Under the pieces are notes generated by a model. The model worked only from the letters and a program-made list of their open reading frames with translations, was not told the DNA's origin and searched no databases. From Atrichornis clamosus (taxonomy: Eukaryota; Chordata; Aves; Passeriformes; Menuridae), in NCBI GenBank assembly GCA_013400975.1, contig WBMZ01008676.1, forward strand, positions 1 to 64,000: a stretch of DNA of 64,000 nt, written 5' to 3'. The position numbers and the translations under genes are program-made. Below, in pieces: positions 61,201 through 64,000 of the stretch. Position 1 is the first letter of the stretch. The number at the start of each line of letters is the position of its first letter.

Positions 61201-64000
61201 CCTTGATCCTTATTAAAAAAGCTGATGCCATAAACTTACTTCCAAATTCTTGTCTGAAAATAATGCAATACTGAGGTACCAGCAAGTTTCATAATAATAC
61301 TGTTTTATAATAATGGATTTCAAAAAACTTCTCTCCCAATCACAATTGAATATTCAAAGAAAGAAAAAAATCGAACAGCTTTTACTAAGTTTTCTACTTA
61401 AAACAGGCACATTTTATAAGAGTACTGTGAAAATGTTAATATAAACTTATATAAAGTGTTCAGGGAATAAAGTCATAAGCACTTTTTTTTCTTGCTATGT
61501 TGACTTGGGTCTCTACTTAAATGAGAGCTATTAAAGCAAGACAGCTGAATTCAAGCAGTTTTTGTCCCATGGTTCCTGGCACACCAAATCAGACCTACAG
61601 AGGCACGAAGGACAAAAGATGACAAGTTTACTTCCACCCTCTGCCCCAGTTCACTGTTGCTTTCACTCATTTAGACATCAAAAGGCAGACTGGCATCACA
61701 TGTCCCTTCAGATGATGGTGTAAAAGGTTGTCAGAGATCACAGCTGGGAGATGTAGACATAAAAAACAGGTTTCATTCTCTCAGCTTGTTCTTTTCGATA
61801 ACAGAATTAACATATCACCATTCCTGACCACACTAAGTATCACAGTCAGATATTCAGGAACAGCCCATTTTGAACACAAACATCTCAAACCCTGTCTCCA
61901 TTACCTTAATTAAGACCATTTTATGTATATCCTCAAAAACTCATTACACCTCCACAGCCAACAAGCCACCTCAACAATTCTGAATATGGGGAGTATTTTT
62001 TGAAGTGCAAACTGCTTTATTTTTAATAAATTTTAAAAAACCCAAAACAATAAGCATGCTATTTAAAAAACAATTTAAAAGGCTAATTGATTTCTTAACT
62101 TCACATATTTAGATAAAGCTAGAAATAAAGCTGATCAAATAACTCATCATGTCTCAGACCTCAATATTGTTCTCATATCCAGATTCTTGTTTTAATCCAA
62201 GAAACTGAATTAAATTCATATTTGGAAAACAGCAGTGAAACTATTCTCAGTAAGTCTTTGAGAATTTTATGCCCTATGTTTTTAATAGAAAATTCCCATC
62301 CAATAGAAAACTTCATTATATACTCCAAAACAGGCTTGCAAGCTTCTGACTGGATTACACAAAAACCCTTCCCTATCCTCCTCCCTCCCTCTCCTTGTTC
62401 TGACTTTTTGCCAAGAGTCTTAATAACATAACCATTGTTTAAAAATGCTCATAAGGAAACAATCTGTCCTAAAAGATTTGACCTAGGTCAGAAAATTCCT
62501 TCTTTCATAATGGAACATTATTAAAAGAAACTCTAAATGCTCACTTCTTTACTTTTTAAAAGCATATTATACATTGGAGAAGTTTCCAGCACCCACAAAG
62601 GTTCCAAAGTAATTTTCTAATATTTTCAGTGTTCTACAGATTTAATCAAGGATCTTTTTTAATCATATCATAACTCAGAAGTTCAACTTGAGTTTGAGAC
62701 AATTATTTTGGGTTGGAGTTCACTTGCAACACCAGGCTTTTTATAAGATATTTGGGCCATGTATTGGCAATAGTCATATGAAAAGCTATAATCAATGTTT
62801 ATGGGAATGACTCCAAGACCCTGGTTGGACAGATGAGTTCAAAAAGCACAGCATACAAATGATTTTGAGAAGGGAGCAGAAGAAAAGGGAGAAGAGGATT
62901 GTTAGAAAAGATCACTAATCAGTCATCTTAGGAACAATAAACAGAATGAAACCTTTTTCTTTCAAAGTGGGCCAAGCGGTTAATACCACTGGTTAAGCTA
63001 TATTTGTCAATTATTTCCTTCTTTCTTGCACCAACCAACAATACTAGGCATAAAGACCTCAGTGTTACATGTCCCTACAAGAACCTCCTTTTTGAATTCC
63101 AAGATAAAGTTTCCAATGCCAGTCCTGCAGGAAGTTAAAATATTTAATTTTCTGCTACACCTAATCTGACAAGAAATTAAGAAGTAACAATAGGAATTAG
63201 TCTGTTACTTCTTTTCCTTGCAGTCATTAAAAAAATAATCCCTCTCTGAACACAGCTAGCAAGAATCACTTAATTATGGCTTGTTCTCTTTATCCCTCAA
63301 TACCTAAAACTTCCTTTTTTTCTGAAAAAGTGTTTTCTCAGTTTAATCAACATACCCTATTTGAAAGAACAAGGAGTGTTTTACATGTGTACAATCCAGG
63401 AAGAAAAAAGAAACTGCTGGAGAAGTATTTCCTTTGAACACTTTTTCATTAAAAACTTTGTACCCAACCTTACAGATTTGTTGTTACATATTTTCTCCCG
63501 CAAGTTCCTTTACATTAATTAAAGATTTGCTTAAGCAAAACTGAAAAAAACCCACTTAATGCCAATCAACACAGTTTAACAGGACAGGCTGCTGTATTCC
63601 TCTGGCAGAGATTCCCTAGTTACATTTGTAAGAATTGGCTGTGCTCTTTTCAAACTTTTAAGAACACCTGCATCCAACAGGTCACACAACTTTTTTCAGC
63701 TTCCTTTACAAACAAATTACAGGCATTAATATGGCCCACAGAAGAAGACCTTACAACTCAAACATACAAGACAAGACCAGTGCTCCTCCAAACTTCCATC
63801 TTTCTCAAATGTTCTCCCTTGTGTGAGTAATTCTGTGTTTTCAGATCATCTCTTCAGCTGTGCTTCTCATGTCAGAAGAGTGTGACTGTTTAAGAAACAT
63901 GTCCAAGAACCCCACTTAGACAAGCACACATCTCTTTGCCAAAGTTTCTTCTAAACATTTTAGTATTTTAGCCAAAGGTCCATTTGGGCTTCCCTAACAG
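58212..64000 (-). other. SGPP1: SGPP1 intron 1 (partial)
   Basis: At least 5.8 kb of intron 1 up to the right edge. AT-rich, with one minus-strand CR1. Frames of up to about 85 codons have no recognisable product. Exon 1 is not seen. Confidence 0.85.
60634..60890 (-). mobile_element. CR1 LINE 3' end in SGPP1 intron 1
   Basis: The plus strand reads 'TAGAATAGTTTGGGTTGGAAG', 'GGACATTTCAAGGTCACCTAG', 'CCCGTCCAACCTGGCCTTGAA' and 'CTCTGAGCAACCCATGCCAG', the antisense of a CR1 3' end. It lies in the same orientation as SGPP1. Confidence 0.95.

Noticed and set aside
1..64000. CRISPR arrays, operons, riboswitches, bacterial-type terminators, rRNA or tRNA genes
   Set aside because: The window is vertebrate nuclear DNA. 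No regular spacer array, cloverleaf or rRNA core was noticed, though tRNA scanning by eye is not exhaustive.

Overview
The window looks like a bird genome: it carries many 5'-truncated CR1 LINEs of the avian type (3' ends with ATTCTGTG-like repeats, mostly 50 to 640 bp), AT-rich intergenic DNA and a few compact CpG-rich promoters. Gene content is low. Two protein-coding genes can be read with confidence, both on the minus strand: WDR89 (intact coding exon at 27232-28401) and SGPP1 (its last two coding exons, at 58122-58211 and 55343-55894; exon 1 lies beyond the right edge). From memory of vertebrate synteny (human 14q23), the order is PPP2R5E - WDR89 - SGPP1 with all three genes in the same direction. 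The CpG-rich block at the left edge (1-430) is therefore most simply the promoter and first exon of PPP2R5E, transcribed leftward out of the window.

Layout: 1-430 CpG island; 430-27,200 intergenic DNA dense in CR1 copies of several ages, from well-preserved 3' ends to very old fragments and one possible MIR-like SINE; 27,232-28,432 WDR89 coding exon; 28.4-43.7 kb the probable WDR89 5' intron region, with two smaller GC-rich patches (33.0-33.25 kb and 38.7-38.95 kb); 42.75-43.74 kb a large CpG island with CCAAT, GC-box, ETS and YY1-like sites, the best WDR89 promoter candidate; 43.7-49.6 kb unassigned DNA; 49.6-55.3 kb probable long SGPP1 3'UTR; 55.3-64 kb SGPP1 exon 3, intron 2, exon 2 and part of intron 1.

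Functionally the genes are unrelated neighbours. SGPP1 is an ER sphingosine-1-phosphate phosphatase, WDR89 is a WD40 scaffold-type protein, and PPP2R5E is a PP2A regulatory subunit. I found no operon-like, defence or otherwise exotic system. The most interesting items are a roughly 37-bp GC-rich minisatellite in the WDR89 island whose units each carry a minus-strand splice-donor-like sequence, a candidate divergent plus-strand first exon in the same island, and a perfect 14-bp hairpin at 36.9 kb.
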